Of a DNA stretch of 45,457 nucleotides, positions 7,436 to 17,400 are shown in pieces. Both the position numbers and the translations under genes were made by a program. The notes below the pieces were generated by a model. It ran no database searches. It was given only the letters and a program-made list of their open reading frames with translations, and was not told the DNA's origin. Each line of letters starts with the position of its first letter. Position 1 is the first letter of the stretch. This stretch comes from Vulcanimicrobiota bacterium (GTDB lineage: Bacteria > Vulcanimicrobiota > Xenobia > Xenobiales > JADMJV01): NCBI GenBank assembly GCA_017307785.1, contig JAFKGI010000057.1:1-45457 (forward strand), in the 5' to 3' direction.

Positions 7436-8440
7436 CTACTGATTTGCGCTAAAATCGAGCGCCAGGCCGGCCGGGTCGGAAAAACCGGTCTGGGCGCCTT
7501 GAATTCGGCGCAACGGCGAGGGTCCACCATTGATGGTGGCGGGGTTCTCGTAGACGAGAACGGCCGAGGCCCCGGAATCCACCACGAAAAGCTCGTCCTT
7601 GTCGGGTCTCAGCACCATCTGTTGAGGACGGCTCAACAACGTGGCCGTTCCTTCGATCGTGGCCGTAGGGGCGATATTGCCGTCGATCGAGTCGGATTGG
7701 TCGAAGCGCAAAATCGAGGAAGTGCAGGCGACGAAGAGCTGACTGTTGATGAAGAGCAGCGACTGAGGAGAAGTCAGCTTGGTGTTGGTGCCCAGGATAT
7801 AGCGATTGGGCGGCACGTTGCCGTTGAGAGTCGAGGCATTGTTGAACACCAGCAGGGCGTTGGCCACCGGGTCGGCCACCCACAGTCGGTCGTTGTTGGA
7901 GTCCAGGACCATAGCCGAAATACCGCTGATGCGAGTGGAAGAGCCACTCAGGGTGCGCACGGGGGCCGTCCCGCCCTCGATGGTGGAAGCATTGCCGAAG
8001 ACGACGATGTTGTTGCTGCCGCCGTTGGCTACGTAAAGTTGATCGTGAGCGCTATCGAGTTGCACGCCAACCGGCCGATTCAACTGCGTGCCCAGGCCGG
8101 TCAGAAAGCGCGTGGGCGGCACTCCTTCCGACTGGTTGAGCACATCGTCGAAGAACAGGACCGAATTGTCACCGCCGTTGGGAACGATGAGCTTCTTGGT
8201 GGTGGCGTCGTAGCTGATTTGGCCGGGCTGAGAAAGGCGGGTATTGGCTCCCCGGATGGTGGTCTGGGGCAGGATTGCCCCCTCGGCGCTGGAGGCGCGC
8301 TTGAACTGCGCGATGGAACTTGCGCCACGGTTGGCAACCAGCAAGATTCCGGTGCCTTCGTCCGTGGTCTCCTCGGTGGAACAACCGGTCAGACAGAGGC
8401 CGGCGCAGACCAGAAGGGCGGAAATCCAAGTGCGCAACAT
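7436..8440 (-). CDS. Beta-propeller lipoprotein (NHL/YVTN-like repeats)
   Basis: A 334-residue exported protein. The N-terminus MLRTWISALLVCAGLCLTGC is a lipoprotein signal peptide with lipobox LTGC at 17-20. The rest is built from about six to seven repeats of some 45 residues, each with a pattern like RPVGVQLDSAHDQLYVANGG followed by IVVFGNASTI and a threonine/proline strand. This is typical of NHL, YVTN or SMP-30-like propellers. Such proteins usually act as surface binding scaffolds; no catalytic residues are evident. Aspartates in the blade turns (DSNNDRLWVAD, RPDKDELFVVD) recur regularly. Upstream Shine-Dalgarno is weak. Confidence 0.8.
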   Translation of the reverse strand: MLRTWISALLVCAGLCLTGCSTEETTDEGTGILLVANRGASSIAQFKRASSAEGAILPQTTIRGANTRLSQPGQISYDATTKKLIVPNGGDNSVLFFDDVLNQSEGVPPTRFLTGLGTQLNRPVGVQLDSAHDQLYVANGGSNNIVVFGNASTIEGGTAPVRTLSGSSTRISGISAMVLDSNNDRLWVADPVANALLVFNNASTLNGNVPPNRYILGTNTKLTSPQSLLFINSQLFVACTSSILRFDQSDSIDGNIAPTATIEGTATLLSRPQQMVLRPDKDELFVVDSGASAVLVYENPATINGGPSPLRRIQGAQTGFSDPAGLALDFSANQ

Positions 8441-8486
8441 AGTGTCGGCATTGCGCGCCCACGGCCACTCTCCTTTTTAGCCAAGA

Positions 8487-8978
8487 TTAACGTGTAATTA
8501 GATACCAGTTGCTGAGCAAATGTCCCAGATCCAGGTTCACCATCTCGGCCTGCACTCGCCCGCTTCCCATCTGCCCGCTCAATTGACCATTCTGGCCCAG
8601 CTTCAAGTCGATCGCATCCGCTCCCGACTGGCCTTTGACGAAGCCCTGGTCGAGGTCGAAATTCAATTGGATGGCCTGCCCGGCGGCGCTACCCGTAGCC
8701 AGGTGACGGTCATAGTCGATGGTCATCTGATAGCGGGCGCCGTTCGCCCAACCATCCAGTTTGACCAACTGAGGACTCCACTGTTGCTTCAAGTCCACGC
8801 TCTGGCCGTGGGCCCGGCCGGTCACGGCGCTGCCCTCGGCATTGGTGCTGATGTTGACCTGGTCTCCGAAAGAATCTCCGGTGACCGTGTTCTGGCGGCG
8901 GTTAAAGTTGAGGTCGGCGCTGCCGGCGGCAAACTGGCCGCGAATCCAGCCGAACTGGGGCGTTCCCTTGATCATCAT
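8487..8978 (-). CDS. Hypothetical Gly/Asn/Gln-rich protein
   Basis: About 163 residues with no recognised domain. The sequence is composed of short alternating polar and hydrophobic strands such as FGWIRGQFAAGSADLNFNRR, VNISTNAEGSAVTGRAHG and IDLKLGQNGQLSGQMGSG, suggesting a repetitive beta structure (solenoid or sheet). No signal peptide is visible from the chosen start. The ATG at 8978 was chosen because GGGAG precedes it; a TTG at 9017 would add 13 polar residues. It is transcribed away from the next gene, with 46 nt to the lipoprotein gene downstream. Function unknown. Confidence 0.65.
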   Translation of the reverse strand: MMIKGTPQFGWIRGQFAAGSADLNFNRRQNTVTGDSFGDQVNISTNAEGSAVTGRAHGQSVDLKQQWSPQLVKLDGWANGARYQMTIDYDRHLATGSAAGQAIQLNFDLDQGFVKGQSGADAIDLKLGQNGQLSGQMGSGRVQAEMVNLDLGHLLSNWYLITR

Positions 8979-9153
8979 TTCCGTGTGCTCCCGTTGGGTC
9001 GGACTCTTCTGTTCCAACTCCAGGTTTTGACTCTACGCTCCGGCCGGTGCGCGGCAGGTTGCAAACTTGTAAATCGCCCCACGAATAAGAAAAGACATAC
9101 TTTGGACATGCTGACGCAACCTTTGGCCTGAAAATCTGCGCTAGGCTTGGCTT

Positions 9154-10029
9154 ATGAAAAATTTATCTCTACTGCTGACTCTCGATCAGCAAGAAGACCA
9201 CTACAGCACCTACTTGCTCGACTACCGCATCGGCTCCAGCCTGACCCGAGACAACTGGGATAGCCCGCGATTGTTGGCCTCCCAGTCCTCCGCCTGCGGC
9301 TGGCAATCCGGTGGAATCCCCCTACTCTCGGGAGAAGGCCCGGCCCTGGGCCCTGCCCACTACCTGCCGGCCCGTCAGGGTGCCCGACTGTCCACCGACG
9401 CACGCTGGCTGTGGAAGCCACATCCCCAGGCTCCCTGGCCGGCCCCCAACCGGATTGTTCAGATCGATCGCCATTTACAGCGGCCTGAGGTGCTCTGGAA
9501 ACGGGAGGGCTGGGAAATCCTCGATCTGCAGCTGGACCAGGACGGCCTGGGCCTCTACTACGCCGTGCGCAGCCCCGGCAAACGCGGCCAACTTTGGCAC
9601 TGGTGCCCGCGACGCCGCAAAAGTCAGATCCTGGTCGACAATGAGCGATTCCATCCCATTGAGTTCGCCGTTCATCCCAGCGGAGCCAGTCTGGCCTTCG
9701 TGGACCAAAACGATGACCAACTCTACTACCAGCCGTTCGGAACCAACGACCTGCGTCGGCTCAGCCAACCCTACCGTGAAGAAGAGAGTCGTGACTCTCC
9801 CGGGGTCTACCGCTGTTCACCGGCCTTCTCTCCGGACGGTAGCAGGCTCTTCTACTGCACAGCCTACCTGGAGATGCAGGCCGGCAGCCTGTGCAACTCC
9901 GGAAATCTCTACGTGACTTCACTGCCGTGCGGACAGCTTCGCAAGGTGGACCTGGGCGACGAGGGTTGCCCGGTCAACTTGTGCACCCCCTCGCAGGCCG
10001 TCTACTGCGGAATGGCTATTGCTTCTTAA
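9154..10029 (+). CDS. TolB/WD40-like propeller protein, unknown function
   Basis: A 291-residue protein lacking a signal peptide. The C-terminal two thirds carry propeller-like blades with PD40-type motifs, the clearest being CSPAFSPDGSRLFYCTAY; others are LDLQLDQDGLGLYYAVR and FAVHPSGASLAFVDQNDDQL. These are typical of TolB-like and WD40-like beta propellers. The N-terminal 90 residues are unassigned. No catalytic residues are apparent. It converges with the msrB gene and overlaps it by 14 nt. About 135 nt separate it from the divergent hypothetical gene upstream; I saw no convincing promoter pair there. Confidence 0.7.
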   Translation: MKNLSLLLTLDQQEDHYSTYLLDYRIGSSLTRDNWDSPRLLASQSSACGWQSGGIPLLSGEGPALGPAHYLPARQGARLSTDARWLWKPHPQAPWPAPNRIVQIDRHLQRPEVLWKREGWEILDLQLDQDGLGLYYAVRSPGKRGQLWHWCPRRRKSQILVDNERFHPIEFAVHPSGASLAFVDQNDDQLYYQPFGTNDLRRLSQPYREEESRDSPGVYRCSPAFSPDGSRLFYCTAYLEMQAGSLCNSGNLYVTSLPCGQLRKVDLGDEGCPVNLCTPSQAVYCGMAIAS

Positions 10030-10498
10030 AGCTCAACGAGGCGGAGTTGATGCAGTAGCGCAAACCGGTGGGCTTGGGTCCATCCTCAAAGACGTGACCC
10101 AGATGCCCGCCGCAGTTGGAGCACTCGACTTCCACCCGTTCCATTCCGTAGCTGCTGTCGACCAGTTCCAGCACGGCCTTGGCGCCAGCCGGTCGGACGA
10201 AAGACGGCCAGCCGGTGCCCGAGTCGAATTTGTCGGTGGAGGTAAAGAGCAGTTGACCGCAGCCTGCACACGCATAGCTTCCCGCATCGTGGTTGTTGAA
10301 ATAGGCACCCGTGAAAGCACGCTCGGTGCCCTTCTGGCGCAAAATCTCGAACTGCTCCGGGGTCAACTGCTTTTGCCACTCCGCCTCGCTGTGAACGACC
10401 GGGAAGGTGTGGCGGGCGGGAGTTTGAGCGCCGCCCGGACGTGCCGCGCAGCCGCCCACCACCAGGAGTGCTCCGATAAGAGCCAGCTTTTTCCACAT
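10016..10498 (-). CDS. msrB: Lipoprotein peptide-methionine (R)-S-oxide reductase
   Basis: Reduces methionine-R-sulfoxide in oxidised proteins. The first 17 residues form a lipoprotein signal peptide (MWKKLALIGALLVVGGC), so the enzyme is anchored outside the cytoplasm. The SelR/MsrB domain covers about 38-157: zinc ligands Cys77, Cys80, Cys126 and Cys129, the motif FDSGTGWPSF, GHLGHVFEDGPKPTGLRYC, and catalytic Cys149 in RYCINSASL. The extra resolving Cys found in the second MsrB of this window (CGWPAF) is Thr here, so regeneration must use another route. It likely repairs envelope proteins after oxidant exposure. Confidence 0.95.
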   Translation of the reverse strand: MWKKLALIGALLVVGGCAARPGGAQTPARHTFPVVHSEAEWQKQLTPEQFEILRQKGTERAFTGAYFNNHDAGSYACAGCGQLLFTSTDKFDSGTGWPSFVRPAGAKAVLELVDSSYGMERVEVECSNCGGHLGHVFEDGPKPTGLRYCINSASLSFKKQ

Positions 10499-10571
10499 CC
10501 CTTCAGCTTTCTGCGAGCAGTCAACGCGACCTGCGCAGGTTTCTCCCCTGTCGATGTCCTATCTAGGTTGA

Positions 10572-11366
10572 GTGCCTGAGGTAGCTACCCGTCAAATCCT
10601 TCTGATTTCTCATCACCTGGGGCGCCGTATTCGTCTGGAAGATGCGGCGCGCGCTTTTGTCGACCGTATCGTCGAAAAGGCCAAATCCGACATTTGCCTG
10701 ACGCTGGGTGAAGGCTGGGTCTACCTGTTTGCCTTCGGCTCGGTGGTCTTTATCGACGTGGACGAAACCAAAGCCGAAGTTTTCGCTCAGGACCTGGGCA
10801 CCTACGTGGACGGAGCCACCGACCGGCTCAGCGACGATGTCCACGTCATCATTGACCCCAACGCCAAAGAAAAGGTCCACTTCGACCGGGTCGTGTTGCA
10901 AGAGGTCAACCAGCAAAAGCTTCGTCTGTTGAGCCTGGTGCTGGCTCAGTCCACCACCCTGGAGCACTTCGAAAACCAGGTCGAGGGCCTGCTGGACCGA
11001 GCGGCCGCCTTTACGGACGCCATCGCCTCAGGCGGCACCTGGCGGGGAACGGTCAAGGAGATGATGGGCTTCTTGGGCACCGGACTGGCCACTCGTCGCC
11101 AGATCGTCAGCAACCTGGCCATTCTCGACTCCCCCGACATCGTCTGGGAGGAAGCCGCTCTGGACACGATTTTCCAGGAACACAAGGCCAATTTCGAGCT
11201 CACCAGCCGTTACCGAACCCTGGAGCACAAGCTACGTCTTATCCATGAGAGCGTCGAAGTTCTGGTCGATTTGAGCAACACGCGCCAGACCCACGTGCTG
11301 GAAATCGTGGTCGTGCTGCTGATTGCCGTCGAAGTCGTGCTGGCCTTTATCGGCCACGGGAGGTGA
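10572..11366 (+). CDS. RMD1/DUF155-family membrane-tethered protein
   Basis: A 264-residue member of the DUF155 family (yeast Rmd1, human RMND1). The first 110 residues form the conserved globular domain, with FAFGSVVFIDVDETKAEVF as its most typical stretch. A long helical region follows (about 110-235), and the C-terminal HVLEIVVVLLIAVEVVLAF forms a single membrane anchor. In eukaryotes the family works in mitochondrial translation or membrane attachment; the bacterial role is not established. GTG start at 10572 with weak Shine-Dalgarno. It is followed after 5 nt by the acetyltransferase gene, so the two are probably co-transcribed. Confidence 0.88.
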   Translation: MPEVATRQILLISHHLGRRIRLEDAARAFVDRIVEKAKSDICLTLGEGWVYLFAFGSVVFIDVDETKAEVFAQDLGTYVDGATDRLSDDVHVIIDPNAKEKVHFDRVVLQEVNQQKLRLLSLVLAQSTTLEHFENQVEGLLDRAAAFTDAIASGGTWRGTVKEMMGFLGTGLATRRQIVSNLAILDSPDIVWEEAALDTIFQEHKANFELTSRYRTLEHKLRLIHESVEVLVDLSNTRQTHVLEIVVVLLIAVEVVLAFIGHGR

Positions 11367-11371
11367 ACACC

Positions 11372-12208
11372 ATGCAGTTCTTGCGTTGCCAACAACCGGG
11401 CGTAGCGCGTGCCTTGGAATGGGCCGCCGCCGAAGGTTGGAACCCCGGTCAACACGATGCCGCCACCTTTCATCAGATCGACCCGGCCGGCTTCTGGCTG
11501 GCCCAACTGGACAATCGGCCGGTGGCCAGCCTGTCCGCCGTGCAGTGGAATGACGACTTCGCCTTTATCGGTCTGTATATCGTGATTCCCGAAGAACGTG
11601 GCAAAGGCTACGGGTGGCAACTCTGGCAACACGTGGTGCAGGCCCACGAGGGAAAGTGTCTGGCGCTGGACGGAGTCGTCGCACAGCAGGCCAATTATGC
11701 CGTGTCCGGGTTCCAACTGGCTCATCGCAGCCTGCGTTGGGCCGGTCACGCCGGTCAGTTCACCGGCAAGAGTCCCCAGGCCGTACCTCTGCATCAACTC
11801 GATCAGGATGAAGTGGTCCGCCTGGATTGCGCCGTCTCTCCTTCGGACCGACCGCACTACGTGAAAACCTGGTTGAGTCAACCCGACACGCGCACCTGGG
11901 GAATCGCCAGCCATGGTGTGGTGGAAGCGTTGGCTGTGGCCCGCCCGTGCGGCACCGGCTGGAAAATCGGCCCGTTGATCGCCAAAACACCGGATCAGGC
12001 CCGCGAGTTGATGCACGCTTGCTGCACCGGCCTGGCATCCGATACCCCGGTCTTTGTGGACGCTCCCGAGCCCAACTTCGCGGCTCGAGAGCTGTTCCTG
12101 GGAGCGGGATTCACCGTCAGCTTCGAGTGCGCCCGGATGTATACCAAACCCGTCCGCCAACATCGGCTGGACTGGCTCTACGGCGTCACCAGCTTTGAAC
12201 TGGGCTAA
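11372..12208 (+). CDS. GNAT-family N-acetyltransferase
   Basis: A 278-residue protein of the GNAT superfamily. The N-terminal domain has the acetyl-CoA binding motif LYIVIPEERGKGYGWQLWQH, with the RGKGYG pyrophosphate loop. The C-terminal half (about 150-270) resembles the second, degenerate GNAT domain seen in the DUF1248/YitH-like subgroup (AREL and FLGAGFTVSFECARMYTK). Substrate unknown. Start ATG at 11372 is preceded by GGGAGGTGAA; the GTG inside that site at 11363 is an unlikely start. Five nt separate it from the DUF155 gene, and its end overlaps the GH114 gene, so the three genes appear to form one operon. Confidence 0.88.
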   Translation: MQFLRCQQPGVARALEWAAAEGWNPGQHDAATFHQIDPAGFWLAQLDNRPVASLSAVQWNDDFAFIGLYIVIPEERGKGYGWQLWQHVVQAHEGKCLALDGVVAQQANYAVSGFQLAHRSLRWAGHAGQFTGKSPQAVPLHQLDQDEVVRLDCAVSPSDRPHYVKTWLSQPDTRTWGIASHGVVEALAVARPCGTGWKIGPLIAKTPDQARELMHACCTGLASDTPVFVDAPEPNFAARELFLGAGFTVSFECARMYTKPVRQHRLDWLYGVTSFELG

Positions 12209-13079
12209 AACGCTTCTCGGGTTGCTGCTGCTGGGTTGCAGTCGGACCCCTACGCCAACCGTTACGCCCTCCCCCACATCCGCGCCCGGCCGATTTGGTC
12301 AGGTTCAGTCGTTCGCCTGCCAGCTCCAGGACCTGGACCTCCAACGGGTGCCCAAAGTCGATTTGTTTATTATGGATCCGACTCAAGACGGCAGCGCCCT
12401 CTATTCGCCGCGCCAGGTGGCTCAACTGAAGCAGGATGGACGCTTACTGCTCGCCTACTTGAGCATCGGCGAGGCTGAAAATTACCGGAGCTACTGGCAA
12501 AAAGACTGGAAGCCGGGCCATCCGGCCTGGCTGGGCCCTACCAACCCGGAGTGGGGTGGTAACTACAAGGTCCACTATTGGGACCCCGCCTGGCGCCGAA
12601 TCGTCTGCAAGTCCGCTCTAAGCATCCAAAAGCAAGGTTTCGACGGCCTCTTTTTGGACGTCGTCGATGGCTGGGAATTCTGGCAAAAGGACCATCCGCA
12701 GGCCCAAAAAGCCATGGTCGATTTGGTCCTGGAAGTCAGCCGAGAAACCCGGCGCGCCCAGGCGGATTTCGGTATCGTCCTCAACGGCGGCGACGGACTG
12801 CTGGGAGACCGCCCACTGCTGGAGGCCATCACCGGGGTTGCCAAAGAAGAGATCTTTTTCGGTCTTGGCGGCGACAGCAAAGTCACCCCCGCCCAGTTCA
12901 CCCGGGAGTGCCAGAAGCGACTACGCCCCCTGGTGGAGGCGCGCAAACTGGTGCTCAGCATCGACTATACCCGGGACCCCGCCCAGAAACGCGCCGCCTA
13001 CGAACGGGCTCGACAAAACGGCTACCTGGAGTTCATCGGCGCGCGCGGCCTGGACAGCATTCCCGCTCAGGCCCGTTAG
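12195..13079 (+). CDS. GH114 endo-alpha-1,4-polygalactosaminidase-like lipoprotein
   Basis: A 294-residue lipoprotein of the TM1410/GH114 family, the fold of the hydrolase domain of PelA. The signal peptide ends in LLGC15, followed by a Thr/Pro-rich linker (16-32). The barrel carries AYLSIGEAENYRSYW with Glu93, the segment NPEWGGNYKVHYWDPAW, and GFDGLFLDVVDGWEFW with Asp155 and Asp158. Family members cleave galactosamine-rich polymers such as Pel. Start: TTG at 12195, the only start codon before the hydrophobic stretch; it overlaps the acetyltransferase stop by 14 nt and suggests coupled translation. Outer-membrane or periplasmic anchoring is inferred. It precedes the PelA-like deacetylase region by 1.3 kb. 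Confidence 0.88.
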   Translation: MNWAKTLLGLLLLGCSRTPTPTVTPSPTSAPGRFGQVQSFACQLQDLDLQRVPKVDLFIMDPTQDGSALYSPRQVAQLKQDGRLLLAYLSIGEAENYRSYWQKDWKPGHPAWLGPTNPEWGGNYKVHYWDPAWRRIVCKSALSIQKQGFDGLFLDVVDGWEFWQKDHPQAQKAMVDLVLEVSRETRRAQADFGIVLNGGDGLLGDRPLLEAITGVAKEEIFFGLGGDSKVTPAQFTRECQKRLRPLVEARKLVLSIDYTRDPAQKRAAYERARQNGYLEFIGARGLDSIPAQAR

Positions 13080-13081
13080 AC

Positions 13082-14365
13082 TTACTCCTGAGCTTCGCGC
13101 AACGCGCGCAGCACGGTCTCTCGAAAAGCGGTGTTCGGAGACAAGTCCAGCGCCTGGCGCATATCGGCAACCGCTTGTTCCTGATGGCCCATGGTCAAGT
13201 GCACGTAGCCCCGATCCAGATAACCCTGGGCGTAACGGGGACTGATCTTCAAGGCGGCGGTGTAATCGGCCATGGCCTGCTCGTACTTCTGCATTGCTTC
13301 ATAAACGGCAGCGCGCTCCATGAAAGCGAAGAGGTACTCCTGATTCAACTCGATGGCCTTGCTCAGGTCGGCCACAGCCAGTTCATACTGCTTGGCCGAA
13401 TGGTGCACCACACCGCGTCCGTAGTAGGGTTCGGCCAGGGTGGGGTCGAGCGAGATCGCCTGAGTAAAATCGGCGATGGCTTTATCATAGTCCTTCAGGC
13501 CGTTGTAGGCGTAGCCGCGGCCCATCCAGGCACGTGATTCACGCGGAGTCAGTTCGATGGCCTGATTGTAGTCGCTCAGGGCTTTGTCCCAGGTTTCCAA
13601 CTGCAGAAAGACGCCGCCCCGTGAAGTGTAGTTCAGCGAACGGGAAGGGTCGAGTTCAATAGCCTTGCTGTAGTCGTCGCGAGCCTGCACCCAGCGCTCG
13701 GTCGTTTCAAAAAGATAGCCGCGCTCCACCCAGAAAAATACGTTGCCGGGGTCAAGCGCGATGGCTTTGTTCAAGTCTTTCTCGGCATTGGCGTAGTCGC
13801 CGTTGAGCGTGAAGCAGTGGGCGCGCACGTAGTAAGCGGTGGCCAGGTCGGGCTTGAGCTCAATGGCCCGATTGGCATCGTTGAGCGCGTTGGCGAAGTC
13901 GCGCAACTCGCTGTAGGCCACGCTGCGGGCGGCGTAGGCCAACGCCTGCATCGGCTCCAGAGCCAGCGCCTTATCCACATCGCTGATCGACTGGCGATAC
14001 TTATGAAGATCGTTGTAGACATAGGCGCGCTGCACATAGTGAGCGGGATTCTTGGGCTCCAGGGCCACGGCCGCGTCCATGTCGGCCAGCGCCTTGTGAT
14101 GCTCGCCCAACTTGGAGAACACCTGGGAACGCTCGGCCAGCATCTGGGCGTGACGAGGGTGAAGGGTCAAGGCCGTCGACAGGTCGGTGAGCGCTTCCTT
14201 GGGCTTGCTCAGGCCGATGAAAGCCTGAGCCCGACCGCGATAGCTTTGCCAGGCCTTGGGATGAACCTTAATATCTCGGGTGTATCGAGCCACCGCCTGC
14301 TGGTAATCTTCGCCAAAAGCTCCTACAGACAGGGCCAGCAAGAGACCTAGAACGCGCGTTTTCAT
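13082..14365 (-). CDS. Exported TPR-repeat protein
   Basis: A 427-residue protein with an N-terminal signal peptide (MKTRVLGLLLALSVGAFG) and about twelve consecutive TPR units of 34 residues, for example AYYVRAHCFTLNGDYANAEK and AWMGRGYAYNGLKDYDKAIA. TPR arrays mediate protein contacts. It is convergent with the GH114 gene (gap 2 nt) and divergent from the PelA-like gene, so it may share a control region with the latter. In Pel systems a TPR region in PelB recruits PelA in the periplasm; a periplasmic scaffold role here is inference. No Shine-Dalgarno is evident before the ATG. Confidence 0.85.
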   Translation of the reverse strand: MKTRVLGLLLALSVGAFGEDYQQAVARYTRDIKVHPKAWQSYRGRAQAFIGLSKPKEALTDLSTALTLHPRHAQMLAERSQVFSKLGEHHKALADMDAAVALEPKNPAHYVQRAYVYNDLHKYRQSISDVDKALALEPMQALAYAARSVAYSELRDFANALNDANRAIELKPDLATAYYVRAHCFTLNGDYANAEKDLNKAIALDPGNVFFWVERGYLFETTERWVQARDDYSKAIELDPSRSLNYTSRGGVFLQLETWDKALSDYNQAIELTPRESRAWMGRGYAYNGLKDYDKAIADFTQAISLDPTLAEPYYGRGVVHHSAKQYELAVADLSKAIELNQEYLFAFMERAAVYEAMQKYEQAMADYTAALKISPRYAQGYLDRGYVHLTMGHQEQAVADMRQALDLSPNTAFRETVLRALREAQE

Positions 14366-14441
14366 GGCCGGGCGGTTCGCGTACCGGTCGACCCCTTCCC
14401 CCTCATGGAGGATTTGCTTTTGCTTTGGCGATCATGGGAGG

Positions 14442-17400
14442 GTGCGAAAGCTCGTTCTTTTATTTTGCCTGCTGCTTGTCAGCCTCAACGCCTGGGCCGC
14501 GCCGGCCCGCAAGATGCTGGTTCTTTATAAGTCGTCGGAGAAAATCAATCCCAACGACTATGAAGTGAAATGGCACCTGGAGCCGATTTTGGCCCAACAG
14601 GGCTGGAAGCTCACCTATGTCGACTGCGACAAAGGATTGCCCGATGATGCGGCCATGGCCGATTACCAGGGTGTGTGCAGCTGGCATCGCACGGCCGTTT
14701 ACAAGGACCCGACCGCCTACGTCCGCTGGATGCGCAACCAGGTGGTCTCGGGACGCAAAGCCATCATCTTTGGCAACTTCGGCGCCTATACCAGTGACCA
14801 GAAGACCTGGTTGGGCAACGAAGTCCTCAACGAGTTTTTCCTACCCTTTGGACTGGAGTACGGGGCCGCCTACAGCGGGGACGCCAAGCAACTCCAGGTG
14901 GCGGGCACAAGCAAAGCCACCGCCCCCAGTCCACTCAGTTATTACTTGCTCTTTCGCTCGAGCAATCCCGACAATGATCCCTGGCTGACCATTCGCCGCA
15001 AGGATCTGGACAAGAGTGACAGCGCCCTGGTGTTGGTGACCCCCAAAGGCACCATGGTCGGCGAAACCTACGCCTATCAGATGCAGGGCAAGAAGATCCA
15101 ATGGCTGGTCGACCGCTCCAAGCTGCTTTCTCAGGCGCTGGCCGCGCCGGCCCAGGACCGCGTCAGCGGTGGCGGGCACATCCTGGCCCTCTACAAGAGC
15201 AGCGAAGGCTACGACGACACCAGCAACTACGTCGCTCGCTTCCTGGCGCCCATCCTCAAAGATTTAGGCTACACCTACGACAGCTACGACATCCTCAAGG
15301 GCTTGCCCAGCCCGGCCACCATGGGCAAATATTCCGGCGTCATCAGCTGGTACCAGACCGCTTCGATGGAAAACGCGCACGCCTACTGCGACTGGCTGGC
15401 TCAGCAAATCATGGCGGGCCGCAAAGTGGTGGTCATCGGCAACCTGGGCGCTTTCCAGGAACTGGACAAGCAGTCCAATCCGCCTACCGAACGCTGGCTG
15501 CTTCCCAACGAGTACAATAGCTTTCTCTATCCCTTCGGACTGGAATTCAAGGGAATGTGGACCAAGGATTCGTCGCTGCTCAAAGTGGTCAGCCGCGATC
15601 CTCTGGTCATCCCTTTCCTGGAACAGCAATACATCGCTCACTATTACTGGATTCAGTCGGTCAACCCGGAAAACAAGCCGTACCTGGTGCTGAGCCGCAG
15701 CGACCAGAAAAACTCCGACAGCGCCATTGTGGTGCGCACTCCCTACGGCGGATTGGCGTTGGAAAGCTACCTTTTCCGCGATATGACCGGCAAGGGCGAC
15801 TACCGTTGGCACGTCGACATGAAGCGCTTCCTGGCTGACTGCCTGACCTACAAGCCCTCCAAACTGCCGGTAGCCACGACCCTGAAGGTCACTCCCACCA
15901 CCCCCAAGCAGGTGGCGGGAGCCAACACTTTGCCCAGCGTAGCCGCGCTGCCGGCCGGCACCACCGAAATCAAGCGCCGCGTGCTGGCCTTCTACCAGCG
16001 TGAGCAAAAAGAGTTCAGCGAAAAGAACCGCATCCACGACAACGTCGAGACCTTCCTCAACCACATCGGCCTGGTGGTGGACTATCGGGCCATTGAGGAT
16101 CCGTTGCCCAGCGCGGCCGAAATGGAGCAGTACCGAGGAGTCATCACCTGGCTGCTGGGAGCCTCGGTTCCCAACGCCCAGGCCTATGGCGGCTGGCTCA
16201 AAGCTCAAGCCGACGCCGGCCGCAAAGTCGTCATTCTGGGCGACTACGGAGCCTATCAGGACAAGAGCCTGACCACCCAGGTCGACCCCACCACGACTTT
16301 CAAAGCTCTGGGGATCGACTGGCGCGCGGCTTCGCCGGTCAGCGGCATTCGCATCAACCGGGCCAACCTGGTCAGCACCAGCCCGCCCTCCATCGAGTAC
16401 ATGGACCCGGATATGTGCAAGGGCGAACACCCCATCAATCTGGACGACAAAGACCTGAAGAAAGGCTGGCCGGTCTATCTGTCGGCCAATCCCGCCAACA
16501 AAGTCTACCTCAAGGTCAAAGATCCCGAAGGCCAGATCTGTGATGCGGTCACCATCACCCCCTACGGCGGTATCGTGGCCGGCGAGTTCTTGCTCTATGT
16601 TCCCCCGGCCGTGCCGTTCAGCCGCACCGAATCTGCCGACCCCAACCGCAGCGGCCCGGCCGTAGCCGACGAGGTGGAGCTCCCGGAGCTGCGCATCGAC
16701 GCTTTCCGCTTTTTCGCCGAAGCTTTCCAGACCAACGACCTGCCGCGCTGCGATGTGACGACCCTCAACGGCAGCCGCATCTTCTTTACCCACATCGACG
16801 GCGACGCCATGCAGGGTATGTCGCTGATCGACCGCGGTAGCCTGAACGCGGAAATGTTGTACCGCGAGATCTTCCAGGTCTATCAAATCCCCACTTCGGT
16901 CAGCTTCGTGACCGACAATCTTCAGTTCAAGGCCACTCCCACCTACAAGCGCGAACTGGAAGCGGCTCGCCGCATTCTGGCCTTGCCCTGGGTGGAAGCC
17001 GATTGTCACACCGTCTATCACCCCTTCAACTGGCGCCTGGGCGATCTCAAGCGCAAGCCGGGGGATACGGAGGGTGGCCTGGTACGCATCCCCCCTGACA
17101 ACCGCATGGAAATCTGCGACGCCCTCGACTTCACCAACCAGTTGGTGTGCCCACCCGGCAAGAAGACGCGTACCTTGTTCTGGTCAGGAATGTGTAATCC
17201 GAGCGAAGAGGCTCTGATGTATACCGACGGAATGGGCGTCTCCAATCTCAACGGCGGCGACCCGGTCTACGATTCGATCCATCCGTTCCTGGTGGGTGTC
17301 TCGCCGCTTTACGCTCAAGTCGGTGGGCGCTATCAGTTTCATACGTGTGCAGCCGGCGATTTTTATTACACCGGTGCCTGGACCAAAGATTACGACGGTA

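Noticed and set aside
9018..9153. Possible promoter with TTGCAA near 9059
   Set aside because: No acceptable -10 hexamer at 16-18 nt; I could not defend a promoter in this divergent spacer.
15264..17021. 585-codon open frame antisense to the PelA-like gene
   Set aside because: Product is Gly/His/Val-biased with no domain; the plus-strand protein has clear homology over the same interval.
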